Positions 33,924 through 43,233 are shown, counted from the first letter of the stretch. The stretch: 64,000 nucleotides of DNA from CAYJAZ01 sp964368455 (GCA_964368455.1 CAYJAZ010000006.1:76444-140443), one strand, 5' to 3'. The notes: a model not told the origin generated them from the sequence alone. Made by a program: numbers and translations.

Positions 33924-35414
33924 CTACTTTTCGATACAGCATTTTACTCTATGCTGTAGCATTTGTGTGAGATTTACCTGCCAGAATTCACCGGCCAAAG
34001 TTGTTTTGATTGAGTTTTCGTTCTTTATAATTAAACCTGCCTCTTGCCATTGATTTATTATAGGTTCTACAATGTCTTTAATATCAAGTTGTGTGCTTTT
34101 TTCGAGTTCCACAAAATTTATAAAACCTTGTTCCATATATTCTGCAATGCTTTTGTAAAGCAGAGAATTTTCGGATTGTTCTTGCATAAACATATAAGGC
34201 TTCTTGCCAGCAAGCACCATTTCGCTCCAAGCCTCAACATTGTTGTTGTTCATCATAAAATGACCATGAACACCACCACCAGCACCAGCACCAAAACAAA
34301 GACCAGAAGAAACCCCTTTTGTATAAAGATTATAAAGGTTTCTTTCACGCGATGTTCTGCCCCAATGACTCAAGGAAAGACGACGGTAGAAATTTGAAGT
34401 TAATGTGTCGACACATTCCTTATACATTTGAGAAAGCTTTGTAATGTCAGCAGCTTCTGAGATTTTTCCCTCTGCAATTGCTTTTCCAAGTGGAGTTGTG
34501 CCAAATACTTTGAGTTGATAACAGTCAAAACCATCAAGCTTTAAAGACATGGCTGTTTCTAAATCTCTTTTCCATACTTCCATTGTTTGATCTGGAAAAC
34601 CATAGATAAGATCTATAATTACAGCAGCTTGATCATATGACTGCAAACGTTCGATTTGTTTGATAGCTGTTTCTTTATCGGCAATTCTGCCCATTTTTTT
34701 GCGTATCTTCGTGTCAAAGGTTTGTACACCAAGTGAAAAACGATTAGCTCCGCCTCTAAAGCAGGCTTCAATTTTGTCTTCATCAAAATTATACAAACGG
34801 CCTTCAACAGTTATTTCACAATCGTTTGCAAGCGGAAGATGCTTTTTAAGACTCAATAAAATACGTTCTAAATCAGCTGCATCTAAGGCTGTTGGTGTTC
34901 CACCACCAAAATAAATTGCATGAATAGGAGCAGAAGTGTAGATTTCTCTATCTGCCCACATTTCTATTTCTTTAATTAAAGTGTCTGTATAGCTTTTGCT
35001 AAAATCATTTGTAAAAGGTTTATTGTAAAAACCACAATAAAGACAATGTGTTTGGCAATATGGAATATTTACATAAACAACGGTTTTACCAGATCTTTTT
35101 TGATGCGAAAGAGTTTCTGCTCTTGCTTGAATTTCTTCTTGATCTAGTTTTTTGCTTGGCACATCTGGATGTGAAAAAATTCTGCCTTTAAAAGCATTTG
35201 CTAAAGGATTAGCGTCAATAGCCGCAAAATATTGCGATATATCAGCGTCTTTTGAAAGCGAATGCGCATATTCCATTACAGGATGGCCTTCCTTGCTTGG
35301 ATTTGGATCGCCATGCGCAGGATGGCCACTTTGAGCGTGCGGATGTTTTTTTGGCATAGTAGTATTGCCTTTATCATCTTTAATATTTTGCACATCTTCT
35401 TTTGAAATTTTCAT
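33924..35414 (-). CDS. hutW: HutW/ChuW-type radical SAM haem-degrading enzyme (anaerobilin synthase type)
   Basis: A 496-residue radical SAM protein of the HemW-like group. The cluster-binding cysteines are Cys120, Cys124 and Cys127 in NIPYCQTHCLYCGFY (CX3CX2C), followed by YFGGGTPTAL and a GLCFGAGAGGGVHGHFMMNN block. ChuW/HutW opens the haem ring without oxygen using SAM and releases iron. Neighbouring HutX, flavodoxin and TonB receptor genes support HutW rather than the haem chaperone HemW. The first 50 residues are unusual: histidines at 24, 26, 31, 34, 44 and 51 in a Pro/Gly-rich stretch, possibly a haem or metal holding site. GGAG precedes ATG 35414 at about ten bases; starts at residue 20 or 47 are possible. 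Confidence 0.86.
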   Translation of the reverse strand: MKISKEDVQNIKDDKGNTTMPKKHPHAQSGHPAHGDPNPSKEGHPVMEYAHSLSKDADISQYFAAIDANPLANAFKGRIFSHPDVPSKKLDQEEIQARAETLSHQKRSGKTVVYVNIPYCQTHCLYCGFYNKPFTNDFSKSYTDTLIKEIEMWADREIYTSAPIHAIYFGGGTPTALDAADLERILLSLKKHLPLANDCEITVEGRLYNFDEDKIEACFRGGANRFSLGVQTFDTKIRKKMGRIADKETAIKQIERLQSYDQAAVIIDLIYGFPDQTMEVWKRDLETAMSLKLDGFDCYQLKVFGTTPLGKAIAEGKISEAADITKLSQMYKECVDTLTSNFYRRLSLSHWGRTSRERNLYNLYTKGVSSGLCFGAGAGGGVHGHFMMNNNNVEAWSEMVLAGKKPYMFMQEQSENSLLYKSIAEYMEQGFINFVELEKSTQLDIKDIVEPIINQWQEAGLIIKNENSIKTTLAGEFWQVNLTQMLQHRVKCCIEK

Positions 35415-35796
35415 TAAAAATAAGCTCCATAGTCACAGTGTAAAAGTAAGGCTATATGTATATTATACGCCTATTTGAAAGTAGATTAATAACACAAATA
35501 AAATTTAATTTTTATCATATAGTTCAATATATCTAACTTCAATGAAATTATTATAGTAAAAGTTTGGTGTCAAGAACTTTTTTTATAAAGCTAAAAAAAT
35601 AAATTAAAATTAAAAAGAATTATTTTTATATTATAAATTCAATGTGTTTTAAAAATTATATTTCTTTTTATCTTTATTTTTCTTCAACTTTTCTTGACTT
35701 TTATTTAAATTGTCTTTATTTTTCATTTTTGAAAAATTTTTATCTCAATTCTTTCTGTCTTTTAGAGACATAGCCTGAAAATGATTAAACTATTGT
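35415..35796. promoter_or_regulatory. divergent regulatory region between hutW and the ABC exporter
   Basis: A 382-bp very AT-rich gap with no gene. Toward the exporter: TTGACT (35694-35699), 17 bases, TATTTT (35717-35722), a plausible promoter. Toward hutW on the minus strand: TTGACA (35573-35568) with TATAAT at only 12 bases and TAATTT at 17, so the exact -10 is unclear. A GAAAATGATTA segment just before the exporter start partly resembles a Fur half-site. The two units may be co-regulated by iron, but this is inference. Confidence 0.45.
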
Positions 35797-37566
35797 ATGA
35801 ATAATTTTAAAATTAAGAATTATATAAAGCCTTATCTGGCAAATTTCAGCCTTGCTCAGTTGGGTGTTCTACTTGAAACTCTTGTGGAACTACAGCTACC
35901 ATTAATCATGGCTATCTTGATTGACGAGGGTGTTTTGCTCAAAGATATGGATAAAATTAAAGAATATTCGCTTTATTATTTTTTACTTCTTCTTCTTTCA
36001 CTTCTTTGTGTTTTCTTATTTGCCTTCAATTCGGCAAAGGCTATTAATGGATTTTCTTCAGATTTAAGAAATTCATGCTTTGCCTATATCTATAAATTAA
36101 AGTTTGCTGAAGTAAATAAAATTTCACTTGCTTCTTTTATAACAAGACTAACTTCTGATATAAGTATATTACAAGATTCGCTCTCACTTGTATTAAGATT
36201 GGGCTTTAGAGGGCCATTACAGCTTTGTGGTGGCATTTTCATGCTTTTATTTATCAATGCAAAATTTGCCTTAATTCTTGCGGGAACCTTGATTGTGCTT
36301 TCTGTCTTTGTTTTCTTTATACTTTCAAAAACAAGACCTCTTTATAAAGCCATACAAAAAAAATTAGAAAAAATGAATCTTATTTCTCAGGAAAATATTG
36401 TTGGAGCAAGAACTATCAAGGCTTCAAGTGGTGAATTTTTTGAACAAAAAAGATTTAGTGAAGTAAATAAATCTTTAGCCATAAAGCATTTTAAGGTGCA
36501 AAGATTGATGAGCTCGCTCTTGCCAGCTTTTATGATTGTGATGAACGTGACTTTGGCAATATTACTCTATGTTGGAGCTTTTGATATTAAGGATAATAGT
36601 ATTGAAATTGGTGCATTGATGGCGACAATAAGCTATTTAACCCAAATTCTATTTGCTCTTATGATGCTAGCAATGATTTTTCCAAATATTTCTAAAATAT
36701 CAATATCTTACTCTAGAATAAAAGAAGTTTTTACCCTTGAAGAAGAAAGAGAAATAATGCTTGAAACTCTTGAAGAGGGTATTGAAAGTATTGAATTTAA
36801 AAACCTTTCTTTTCGCTATGATGTGACAGATGCCCAAAAAACAAAAGAAAAAATAGATGAAGATATTGAATTCAAGAGTGATAATGTTCTTAGTAATATA
36901 GATTTTTCTTTGAAAAAAGGTGAAAAAGTTGCTCTTTTAGGAAGAACTGGTGCAGGAAAATCTTCTTTAGTGAAACTTTTATTTGGTATTTATGAAGCAA
37001 ATGAAGGCGAAATACTCATCAATGGAAAAAATATTTCTTCCTATGGTATCAAAGAATTACGCAAAAATATTACCTATGTCTTACAAAAAAGTGATCTTTT
37101 TTCTTTATCCATAAAAGATAATATCACTTTTGGCGAAGATGTTTATGAGATAGAAGATTTAAAAAAAGCGACTGCCATAGCACATGCTCATGATTTCATA
37201 CATGAATTTGAAGAAATGTATGAGAAAAAATTGGGTTCAAAGGGTGTTGGAATTTCTGGCGGGCAAAGACAGAGAATAAATTTAAGTAGAGCATTTTTGA
37301 AAGAAACCTCTCTTCTTATCCTAGACGATTGCACCTCTGCTCTTGATTTAAAAACTGAAGCAGAAGTTTTTAAAGCTATTGATGCTAACAAAATGCATTC
37401 AATGTTACTTTTGATTTCGCAGAAAGTTGTGAATGTGAGAGCTATGGATAGAATCTATCTTATGGATAAGGGAAAAATTGTAGCTTTTGGAACACATGAA
37501 GAATTGTATAAGCAGTCTTCATTATATAGAGAAATTTGCCTTTCTCAAAACATGAAAGGAGTGTAG
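35797..37566 (+). CDS. heterodimeric ABC exporter, subunit with degenerate ATP site
   Basis: A 589-residue half-transporter with six membrane helices (residues about 15-305) fused to an ABC domain. Walker A is LGRTGAGKSS and the signature ISGGQRQR. The Walker B ends LILDDCTSALD with Asp where the catalytic Glu should be, and the H-loop reads LLISQKV with Gln in place of His. These are the marks of the degenerate site in heterodimeric exporters. A charged insert of about 20 residues follows the A-loop tyrosine (FRYDVTDAQKTK). It partners with the next gene, which starts 1 bp after its stop. Substrate unknown; the locus suggests haem, tetrapyrrole product or siderophore. Confidence 0.9.
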   Translation: MNNFKIKNYIKPYLANFSLAQLGVLLETLVELQLPLIMAILIDEGVLLKDMDKIKEYSLYYFLLLLLSLLCVFLFAFNSAKAINGFSSDLRNSCFAYIYKLKFAEVNKISLASFITRLTSDISILQDSLSLVLRLGFRGPLQLCGGIFMLLFINAKFALILAGTLIVLSVFVFFILSKTRPLYKAIQKKLEKMNLISQENIVGARTIKASSGEFFEQKRFSEVNKSLAIKHFKVQRLMSSLLPAFMIVMNVTLAILLYVGAFDIKDNSIEIGALMATISYLTQILFALMMLAMIFPNISKISISYSRIKEVFTLEEEREIMLETLEEGIESIEFKNLSFRYDVTDAQKTKEKIDEDIEFKSDNVLSNIDFSLKKGEKVALLGRTGAGKSSLVKLLFGIYEANEGEILINGKNISSYGIKELRKNITYVLQKSDLFSLSIKDNITFGEDVYEIEDLKKATAIAHAHDFIHEFEEMYEKKLGSKGVGISGGQRQRINLSRAFLKETSLLILDDCTSALDLKTEAEVFKAIDANKMHSMLLLISQKVVNVRAMDRIYLMDKGKIVAFGTHEELYKQSSLYREICLSQNMKGV

Positions 37567-37567
37567 A

Positions 37568-39430
37568 ATGAATACTTCTTTTCTTCAAATAAATAAAAAG
37601 CTTTTAAAATATGTAGGCAAGAGTAAATATTGGCTTTATATTATATTTTTTATGCTTGTTGTGTCTGCTGTTCTAGGTTCGTTAAAACCTGTTTTTATAG
37701 GTAAAATTATTGACTTGCTCACAATAAGCTATAATTCAAAACAATTAGACGAAAATCGTCTTCTTCATTTGATTTTTCTTTTTGTAGGAACAAGCACAGC
37801 AGCGGCATTGATTCAATATTTACAAGGATATTTTTCTGCACATTTTATTAAAGAAATGATCTATAATCTAAGAAATGATGTTTTTTCAAAACTTTCTACA
37901 TTACCAATTTCTTATTTTGATAAACATAGTCATGGCGATATTATGAGTAGACTTGTCAACGATACTGATAATGTCGCACAAATTCTATCACAAACCATAG
38001 CTTCTTTTTTGTATAATTTAATAAATATCGTAACTATTACTGTGATAATGCTCTATTATTCGCCTTTACTCACCCTTTTAATCTATATTTTCTTGCCTTC
38101 TTCTCTTTTTCTTGTCAAATGGATAGCAAAGAAAATGCGTTATTATTTTAAGCAAAAATTTAAATCTTATGGCCAATTAGAGGGATTAATAGAAGAAAAT
38201 ATATATGCTTACGAGACTTTACTTGCTTATAATAAAAGACAAAGTGTACAAAAAAAGTTTGAAGAAATAAATGAAGAATTTAAAATAAATTCAACAAAAG
38301 CAGGGATTTTGACTTCATTAGTGAATCCCTTGCTCAATGTCTTGTCTGGCCTAACCTATATAGTTGTGCTCTTTGTGGGAGCATTTATGCTGATTAAAGG
38401 AAGTATCACTATAGGTATTATTCAAGCTTTTCTTATGTATGTTCGCACACTTGCCCATCCTTTAAATAATATCACTTCGCTTTTTGCACAAATTCAAACA
38501 GCTTATGCTGGTGCTGAAAGAGTTTTTGAACTTCTTGATGAAGAAAGGGAAAACATTTCTCAGCATCAAGAGAAAATCAAGAATGAAATTAATGGAAAAA
38601 TAGAATTTTCACATGTATCTTTTTCATATCCTGTGCTTGAAGAAGAAAAGAAGATAGAAGGCAATAAAGAAGAAGAGATAAATAAAAGAAATGCAATTAA
38701 ATCAAAGAAAAGCAAGAAGATTGTTTCTTATAAAAAAGTGCTTGAAGATTTGAATTTAACTATAGAAAGTGGCGAGAAAATAGGATTAGTAGGCGAAACT
38801 GGTTCTGGAAAAACCTCTATTATCAATGCTTTTATGCGTTTTTATCCTTACCAATCAGGACATATTAAACTCGATGGAAAAAATATAGAAGAATACGATT
38901 TAACGAGTTTTAGAAAAGAAATTTCTCTTGTAGCACAAGAACCTTTTTTACTTACAGACACAATAAAAGCGAATATTGCCTATCCTTTTGGAGCGAGTAT
39001 AGATAAAAAAAGCCAAGATCTCATAGAAAAAGCAGCAAAAAATGCAAATGTAGACGACTTTATCAATACTTTGCCCGAAAAATACGACACAGTCTTATCA
39101 AATGAAGGCAAGAATTTAAGCTTGGGCCAAAAGCAATTACTTTGCCTTGCTAGAACCTTTATGCAAAATGCCCCTATTCTTATTATGGATGAGGCCACGG
39201 CAAATGTAGATACCTTAACTGAAATGCAAATACAAGAAGCTATCTTTAAATTGATGAAAGAAAAAACTTGCATTGTGATAGCACATAGACTTTCTACCAT
39301 AATTAAAATGGACAGAATTGTTGTGCTTGAAAAAGGAAAAATAGTAGAAATAGGTAAGCACGAAGAATTATTAGCTAAGAAAAGTCATTATTATAAGTTA
39401 TATACACATCAACTACAATACATTGATTAG
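37568..39430 (+). CDS. heterodimeric ABC exporter, catalytic subunit
   Basis: A 620-residue half-transporter with six membrane helices and an ABC domain. The ATP site elements are canonical: Walker A GETGSGKTS, signature LSLGQKQ, Walker B ILIMDEATANVD with catalytic Glu, and H-loop IAHRLST. A Lys/Glu-rich insert of about 35 residues (near 355-392) lies between the A-loop tyrosine and the VLEDLNL strand, the same place as the shorter insert of its partner. It starts 1 bp after the partner stop codon with AAAGGAG as ribosome site, so the two are coupled. Divergent from the haem locus, it may export a toxic or signalling tetrapyrrole, but this is speculative. Confidence 0.91.
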   Translation: MNTSFLQINKKLLKYVGKSKYWLYIIFFMLVVSAVLGSLKPVFIGKIIDLLTISYNSKQLDENRLLHLIFLFVGTSTAAALIQYLQGYFSAHFIKEMIYNLRNDVFSKLSTLPISYFDKHSHGDIMSRLVNDTDNVAQILSQTIASFLYNLINIVTITVIMLYYSPLLTLLIYIFLPSSLFLVKWIAKKMRYYFKQKFKSYGQLEGLIEENIYAYETLLAYNKRQSVQKKFEEINEEFKINSTKAGILTSLVNPLLNVLSGLTYIVVLFVGAFMLIKGSITIGIIQAFLMYVRTLAHPLNNITSLFAQIQTAYAGAERVFELLDEERENISQHQEKIKNEINGKIEFSHVSFSYPVLEEEKKIEGNKEEEINKRNAIKSKKSKKIVSYKKVLEDLNLTIESGEKIGLVGETGSGKTSIINAFMRFYPYQSGHIKLDGKNIEEYDLTSFRKEISLVAQEPFLLTDTIKANIAYPFGASIDKKSQDLIEKAAKNANVDDFINTLPEKYDTVLSNEGKNLSLGQKQLLCLARTFMQNAPILIMDEATANVDTLTEMQIQEAIFKLMKEKTCIVIAHRLSTIIKMDRIVVLEKGKIVEIGKHEELLAKKSHYYKLYTHQLQYID

Positions 39431-39464
39431 AGTGTTTCTAAAAAATAAGCTTTATAAAAAGTCT

Positions 39465-40763
39465 TTAGTCGGATAATTCTTTAAAATACGACATTCTCGC
39501 ATTGGCCTTTGAGAGTATTTTATCAAAGTTTTCTCCTTCTTTAGGGGCACTTGCAAAACCAATGCTCACCGAAATCTTTATATGTTTTGTGTTTATAAAG
39601 AATTTTTCTTCAGTAAGACTTTGTATTCTACTTTGAATTTGCCTACATGCGTATTGGTCTAAACTTTGATCAATTATAATAATAAAGGTATCGTCTTCTT
39701 GGCGTGCAAGAAAAGTTTCTTCTGTGAATTCTTCTTTCAATCTTCTAGCAAAAGATTGTAATAATTTATTTCCTATTTCAAATCCGTATTTATTATTAAC
39801 TTGGTTGAATTTATTGATATTTAAGTAGAAGAGAGTGAAAGCTTTGTTTTGCCATCTTTCTTTTTTTTGTGCAAAATAATTGAGGCCAATATGATTATAT
39901 ATTGTTGTGAGCGGATCGTGTAAAGATTTTTCAAATGCACTTTTCTGCTTTTTTTCAAAATATCTGATAGCGAAGAAAATCAATAATGAAAATGAACTGT
40001 ATGCAAGCAAAAGTAAGGCTGTGAATTTTTTAATATTTGTGTTTTGTTCATTATTATAGAGAGAAAAATTCCATCTGCCTTGCCCAATGGCTATAGTGTG
40101 TCCGCTGAGAGCTTTTTCAGCATTAAAGTTTGTACTTTTATAAAATTCTTTCACTTCATTTTTATAGGTGGATTTTATGCAAATTTCATAATTAAAATCT
40201 ATTAAATCAGCTACATTTGTTTGTTGTATAATAATATTTGGATCTATTGCAATGGCAACAAATCCCCAAAATTTTTCCTCGTTATTTTCTATATAATACA
40301 CGGGATTTCTTGCAATTATGGCGTATATACCTTGTTTTAATATATAAGGTCCTGAAAATATGTTTTCTTTGCTTTCTTTTGCCTTTATTGCATCAACTTT
40401 TGTATTTTCGTCTGTGAGAACATTATGCCCTATCGATTTTTTATTTTCTTGTTCAGGATAGGCATAGGAAACAATGCCATTTGGCAAAAAAGCAACATTA
40501 TAATATTCTTTTTTATAGATAAGAGAGGCAAGTGTAGGGTATTGTTCTTCTGTGATATTGCCTTTTTCAAGTACGATAGTGTCTCTTAAAAGATTGCTTT
40601 CTTGCTCGATATTTTTTAATTCACTAGCAAATCTATTTGCATAAATAGTTGCAAGTGAAGCAGTTTTTTCTTCTTCTTGCTCAAGTAAAGACTTGTGTTT
40701 CAAAGACACAATAAATAGACTCAAAATAAGCATAAGAATGAGAGTGTAGTGTGAAATTCTCAT
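39465..40763 (-). CDS. CHASE-GGDEF membrane sensor with degenerate GGDEF motif
   Basis: A 432-residue sensor. The first helix is at residues about 5-21. A periplasmic CHASE-like domain follows (AFLPNGIVSYAYPEQENKKS and GPYILKQGIYAIIARNPVYY are typical CHASE blocks). A second helix lies near 245-265, and a C-terminal GGDEF domain starts with HDPLTTIYNHIGL. The active-site loop reads ARQEDDTFI, so GGDEF has become EDDTF. It is therefore probably not an active diguanylate cyclase, or at best impaired; it might sense or bind nucleotides. It is convergent with the ABC exporter and stands alone in front of a 428-bp gap. Confidence 0.88.
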   Translation of the reverse strand: MRISHYTLILMLILSLFIVSLKHKSLLEQEEEKTASLATIYANRFASELKNIEQESNLLRDTIVLEKGNITEEQYPTLASLIYKKEYYNVAFLPNGIVSYAYPEQENKKSIGHNVLTDENTKVDAIKAKESKENIFSGPYILKQGIYAIIARNPVYYIENNEEKFWGFVAIAIDPNIIIQQTNVADLIDFNYEICIKSTYKNEVKEFYKSTNFNAEKALSGHTIAIGQGRWNFSLYNNEQNTNIKKFTALLLLAYSSFSLLIFFAIRYFEKKQKSAFEKSLHDPLTTIYNHIGLNYFAQKKERWQNKAFTLFYLNINKFNQVNNKYGFEIGNKLLQSFARRLKEEFTEETFLARQEDDTFIIIIDQSLDQYACRQIQSRIQSLTEEKFFINTKHIKISVSIGFASAPKEGENFDKILSKANARMSYFKELSD

Positions 40764-41191
40764 AAATTCTCTCTTGTGGAAAAATATGGAGGAGGCAAAA
40801 GAGTAAAAACTGTCTAACTTATGATTTTAATAGAGGATTTTCAAAAAGCAAATAAACACTTAAGACAAAGGAGCTATCATTAGTTATAGTCTCATAAAAA
40901 AGGATAATTGTCAAATTGAATGTAGAAACATAGCTTAGACTTTGATAGGTAAAATTTAATAAGAAAATAGCAATAATGTAGTTTTGGCTACGTTTTTAAA
41001 ATGAGGAACTGCTATAAGTATATTTGAGCTCATGAAAAAAATAACAAGCTCCTTTTTGTCGCTCTAGTACAGATGTTTAGAATAAAGACAGAAATGAAGT
41101 GAGTAATTTAGTAGTGTTGCTTATTTTGATGTAATTGCTGTAATTTCAGCATAAAAGACAGAGGAAATCTAAATTCTACGGAGATAACGTT
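40764..41191. other. 428-bp intergenic region upstream of assT
   Basis: An AT-rich gap between the divergent sensor and assT genes with no credible open frame. A GTAG/CTAC stem followed by T (near 40978-41000) is a weak hairpin. I see no near-consensus promoter, though one must lie here for both genes. The last part has a good GGAG ribosome site seven bases before assT. Confidence 0.4.
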
Positions 41192-43066
41192 ATGAGTACA
41201 TTTGTCACCTACACAAACAGCGAACATTTAATCACTAAGCAAAACAGAATTGAAAAAGAATTTCTTGAAGCTTTTGAAGAAAAAAAGCCAAGCTTAGAAG
41301 AAGCAACTATTTTAGTTAATCCTTATGAAACTAACCCACTTGCAGCTCTCATTCTTTTTAAAACAAAGGATAAAGTAGAAGCGACGCTCACTGTTCATGG
41401 CAAAAAAAATAGACGTGAAGATATAGTGAAAACTTTTGCAGCAACTGATAGCCACGTTCTGCCTGTAATTGCTTTATACGAGGGTCAAACAAAGGTAAGT
41501 GTAAAACTTTCTAATGGCGAAAATAAAGAATTTATCATTACTTCTCAAGAATTACCTGCAGATATTTGCCGTTGTCGTAATATTATGACAGATATTGATT
41601 ATTTTGGCACAGATTTAATGTTCCTTACTCCTGCTGACATTGGCCGTGCAGAAGCTTTTGACTACAGAGGAAATATTCGCTGGTTATGCACAGAGCGTAC
41701 AATGTTTGATATTAAACGCCTAAAAAACGGCAATATCATGACTGGTGCTGGCCGTTACAGCAGAATGCCTTATAATAGCACAGGCTTATGGGAAATGACA
41801 CTTGTTGGTAAGGTTGTTCGTGAATACCGTATGCCTGGCAATTACCATCACGATCATTGGGAACTTGAAAATGGCAATATAATTGCTTTAACACAAGATT
41901 TCTCAACAAATACAGTTGAAGATATGCTTGTTGAATTAGACAGAAATACAGGTGAAGCTTTACGTACTTGGGATTTCAAGAATTTCCTTCCACAAAATGT
42001 TGGTGGTTCAGGCTCTCAAGATGCACACGATTGGTTCCACAACAATGCTCTTTGGGTTTGTGAAAAAACTCAAACAATCACTCTTTCAGGCCGTCATCAA
42101 GACGTTATCGTCAACTTTAATATGGCTGATAGCACACTTAACTGGATTATTGGCGATCCTGAAGGCTGGCCACAAGAAATGCAAAAATATTTCTTCAAAC
42201 CAGTTGGCGACACAGCTAATTTTGATTGGCAATACGAACAACACGCTTGTGTTATCTGTCCTAATGGTGATGTTATGGCATTTGATAATGGACAATGGCG
42301 TGCAAAATCAAAAGAAAAATACATCAAAAACCGTGACAACTTCTCACGTGGTGTACGCTATCGCATAGACAAAGAAAAAATGGAAATCGAACAAGTATGG
42401 CAATTTGGTAAAGAATGGGGTCAACACTTCTTCTCACCATATATTTGTAATGTTGAATATTATAGCGATGGACATTATCTTGTGCATTCAGGCGGTATTG
42501 GTTCAATCGATGGTTATGCATCAGACGCACTTCCAGCTTTCTTAGACGCAAGTCAAGAAGGAGTTGATGTTTGTGCTAAAACTGTGGAAATAAAAGATAA
42601 TGTTCTACGTTTCTTTATGGAAACAGACGGCCAATTCTATCGTGCTGAAAGACTTTGTGTCTACCATGATCAAGACAATCTTAAATTAGGCGAAAGCAAA
42701 TTGCTTGGCCAATTAGATATCACACCAACTTTTGACACAATCCCAGATGTTGAAGAAGTTATGGATGTTGTGCCTTTATTACATAAATTAGAAATTGCAG
42801 AAGAAGAAGATAAATTTGTTCTTACAGCTCTTTTTGAACGTGGTTCTCTTGCTATGTATGTTTTTGAAGGCCCTGAAAACCATGCTTACTACATCAATAC
42901 AGCCGCATCAGACTATCTTGCTATGTGTTCTGGTGCTTTCTTAGAAGTTGACGATCGTATTGTGAAGCATAGTGTAAGCAAACGTGGTATGAAAGGAAAA
43001 TACGAAATTAAAGTTATTGTTGACGATAAGAAATACCAAACAGGTGTGAGCGTTTACATTAAATAA
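41192..43066 (+). CDS. assT: arylsulfate sulfotransferase, apparently cytoplasmic
   Basis: A 624-residue aryl-sulfate sulfotransferase that moves sulfate between phenolic esters and phenols without PAPS. Conserved histidine motifs are present: HHDHWELENGN (219-229), DWFHNN (His283), SGRHQD (Arg301, His302) and QHACV (His351). By order these correspond to the catalytic residues described for the E. coli CFT073 enzyme, with the last His the expected sulfated residue. The N-terminus begins MSTFVTYTNSEH with no signal peptide, unlike the periplasmic E. coli enzyme. No DsbL/DsbI genes are near. GGAG precedes the ATG and a very strong terminator follows, so it is monocistronic. Confidence 0.92.
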   Translation: MSTFVTYTNSEHLITKQNRIEKEFLEAFEEKKPSLEEATILVNPYETNPLAALILFKTKDKVEATLTVHGKKNRREDIVKTFAATDSHVLPVIALYEGQTKVSVKLSNGENKEFIITSQELPADICRCRNIMTDIDYFGTDLMFLTPADIGRAEAFDYRGNIRWLCTERTMFDIKRLKNGNIMTGAGRYSRMPYNSTGLWEMTLVGKVVREYRMPGNYHHDHWELENGNIIALTQDFSTNTVEDMLVELDRNTGEALRTWDFKNFLPQNVGGSGSQDAHDWFHNNALWVCEKTQTITLSGRHQDVIVNFNMADSTLNWIIGDPEGWPQEMQKYFFKPVGDTANFDWQYEQHACVICPNGDVMAFDNGQWRAKSKEKYIKNRDNFSRGVRYRIDKEKMEIEQVWQFGKEWGQHFFSPYICNVEYYSDGHYLVHSGGIGSIDGYASDALPAFLDASQEGVDVCAKTVEIKDNVLRFFMETDGQFYRAERLCVYHDQDNLKLGESKLLGQLDITPTFDTIPDVEEVMDVVPLLHKLEIAEEEDKFVLTALFERGSLAMYVFEGPENHAYYINTAASDYLAMCSGAFLEVDDRIVKHSVSKRGMKGKYEIKVIVDDKKYQTGVSVYIK

Positions 43067-43091
43067 TACTTTGCACATTCTCCCCGCATTA

Positions 43092-43146
43092 CCTTATACC
43101 CTTTGAATTTTATGTGAAATTATTAAGGGTATAAGGATTTTTTTTT
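43092..43146 (+). terminator. rho-independent terminator of assT
   Basis: Perfect 12-bp stem (CCTTATACCCTT at 43092-43103, AAGGGTATAAGG at 43125-43136), 21-base loop, then a long T run. It starts 25 bp after the assT stop codon. Confidence 0.93.
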
Positions 43147-43162
43147 AATCTTCTTTATAAAA

Positions 43163-43190
43163 CTTGCAGAAAAGAGAAAGCTGTTATACA
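43163..43190 (+). promoter_or_regulatory. weak promoter candidate before the DmsC-like gene
   Basis: CTTGCA (43163-43168) and TATACA (43185-43190) are separated by 16 bases. The -35 match is poor. It is followed by the palindrome at 43212-43233, placing that repeat just after the expected transcription start. Confidence 0.35.
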
Positions 43191-43211
43191 CTCAAATTCT
43201 CAAAAAATACA

Positions 43212-43233
43212 TTACTTCAAGCTTTTGAAGTAA
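43212..43233. repeat. perfect palindrome upstream of the DmsC-like gene
   Basis: Arms TTACTTCAA (43212-43220) and TTGAAGTAA (43225-43233) with a four-base GCTT centre; since GCTT is not symmetrical the dyad is 9+9. It lies 35-40 bp before the start codon. It could be a repressor site or a short RNA hairpin; no T run follows, so it is not a terminator. Confidence 0.6.
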
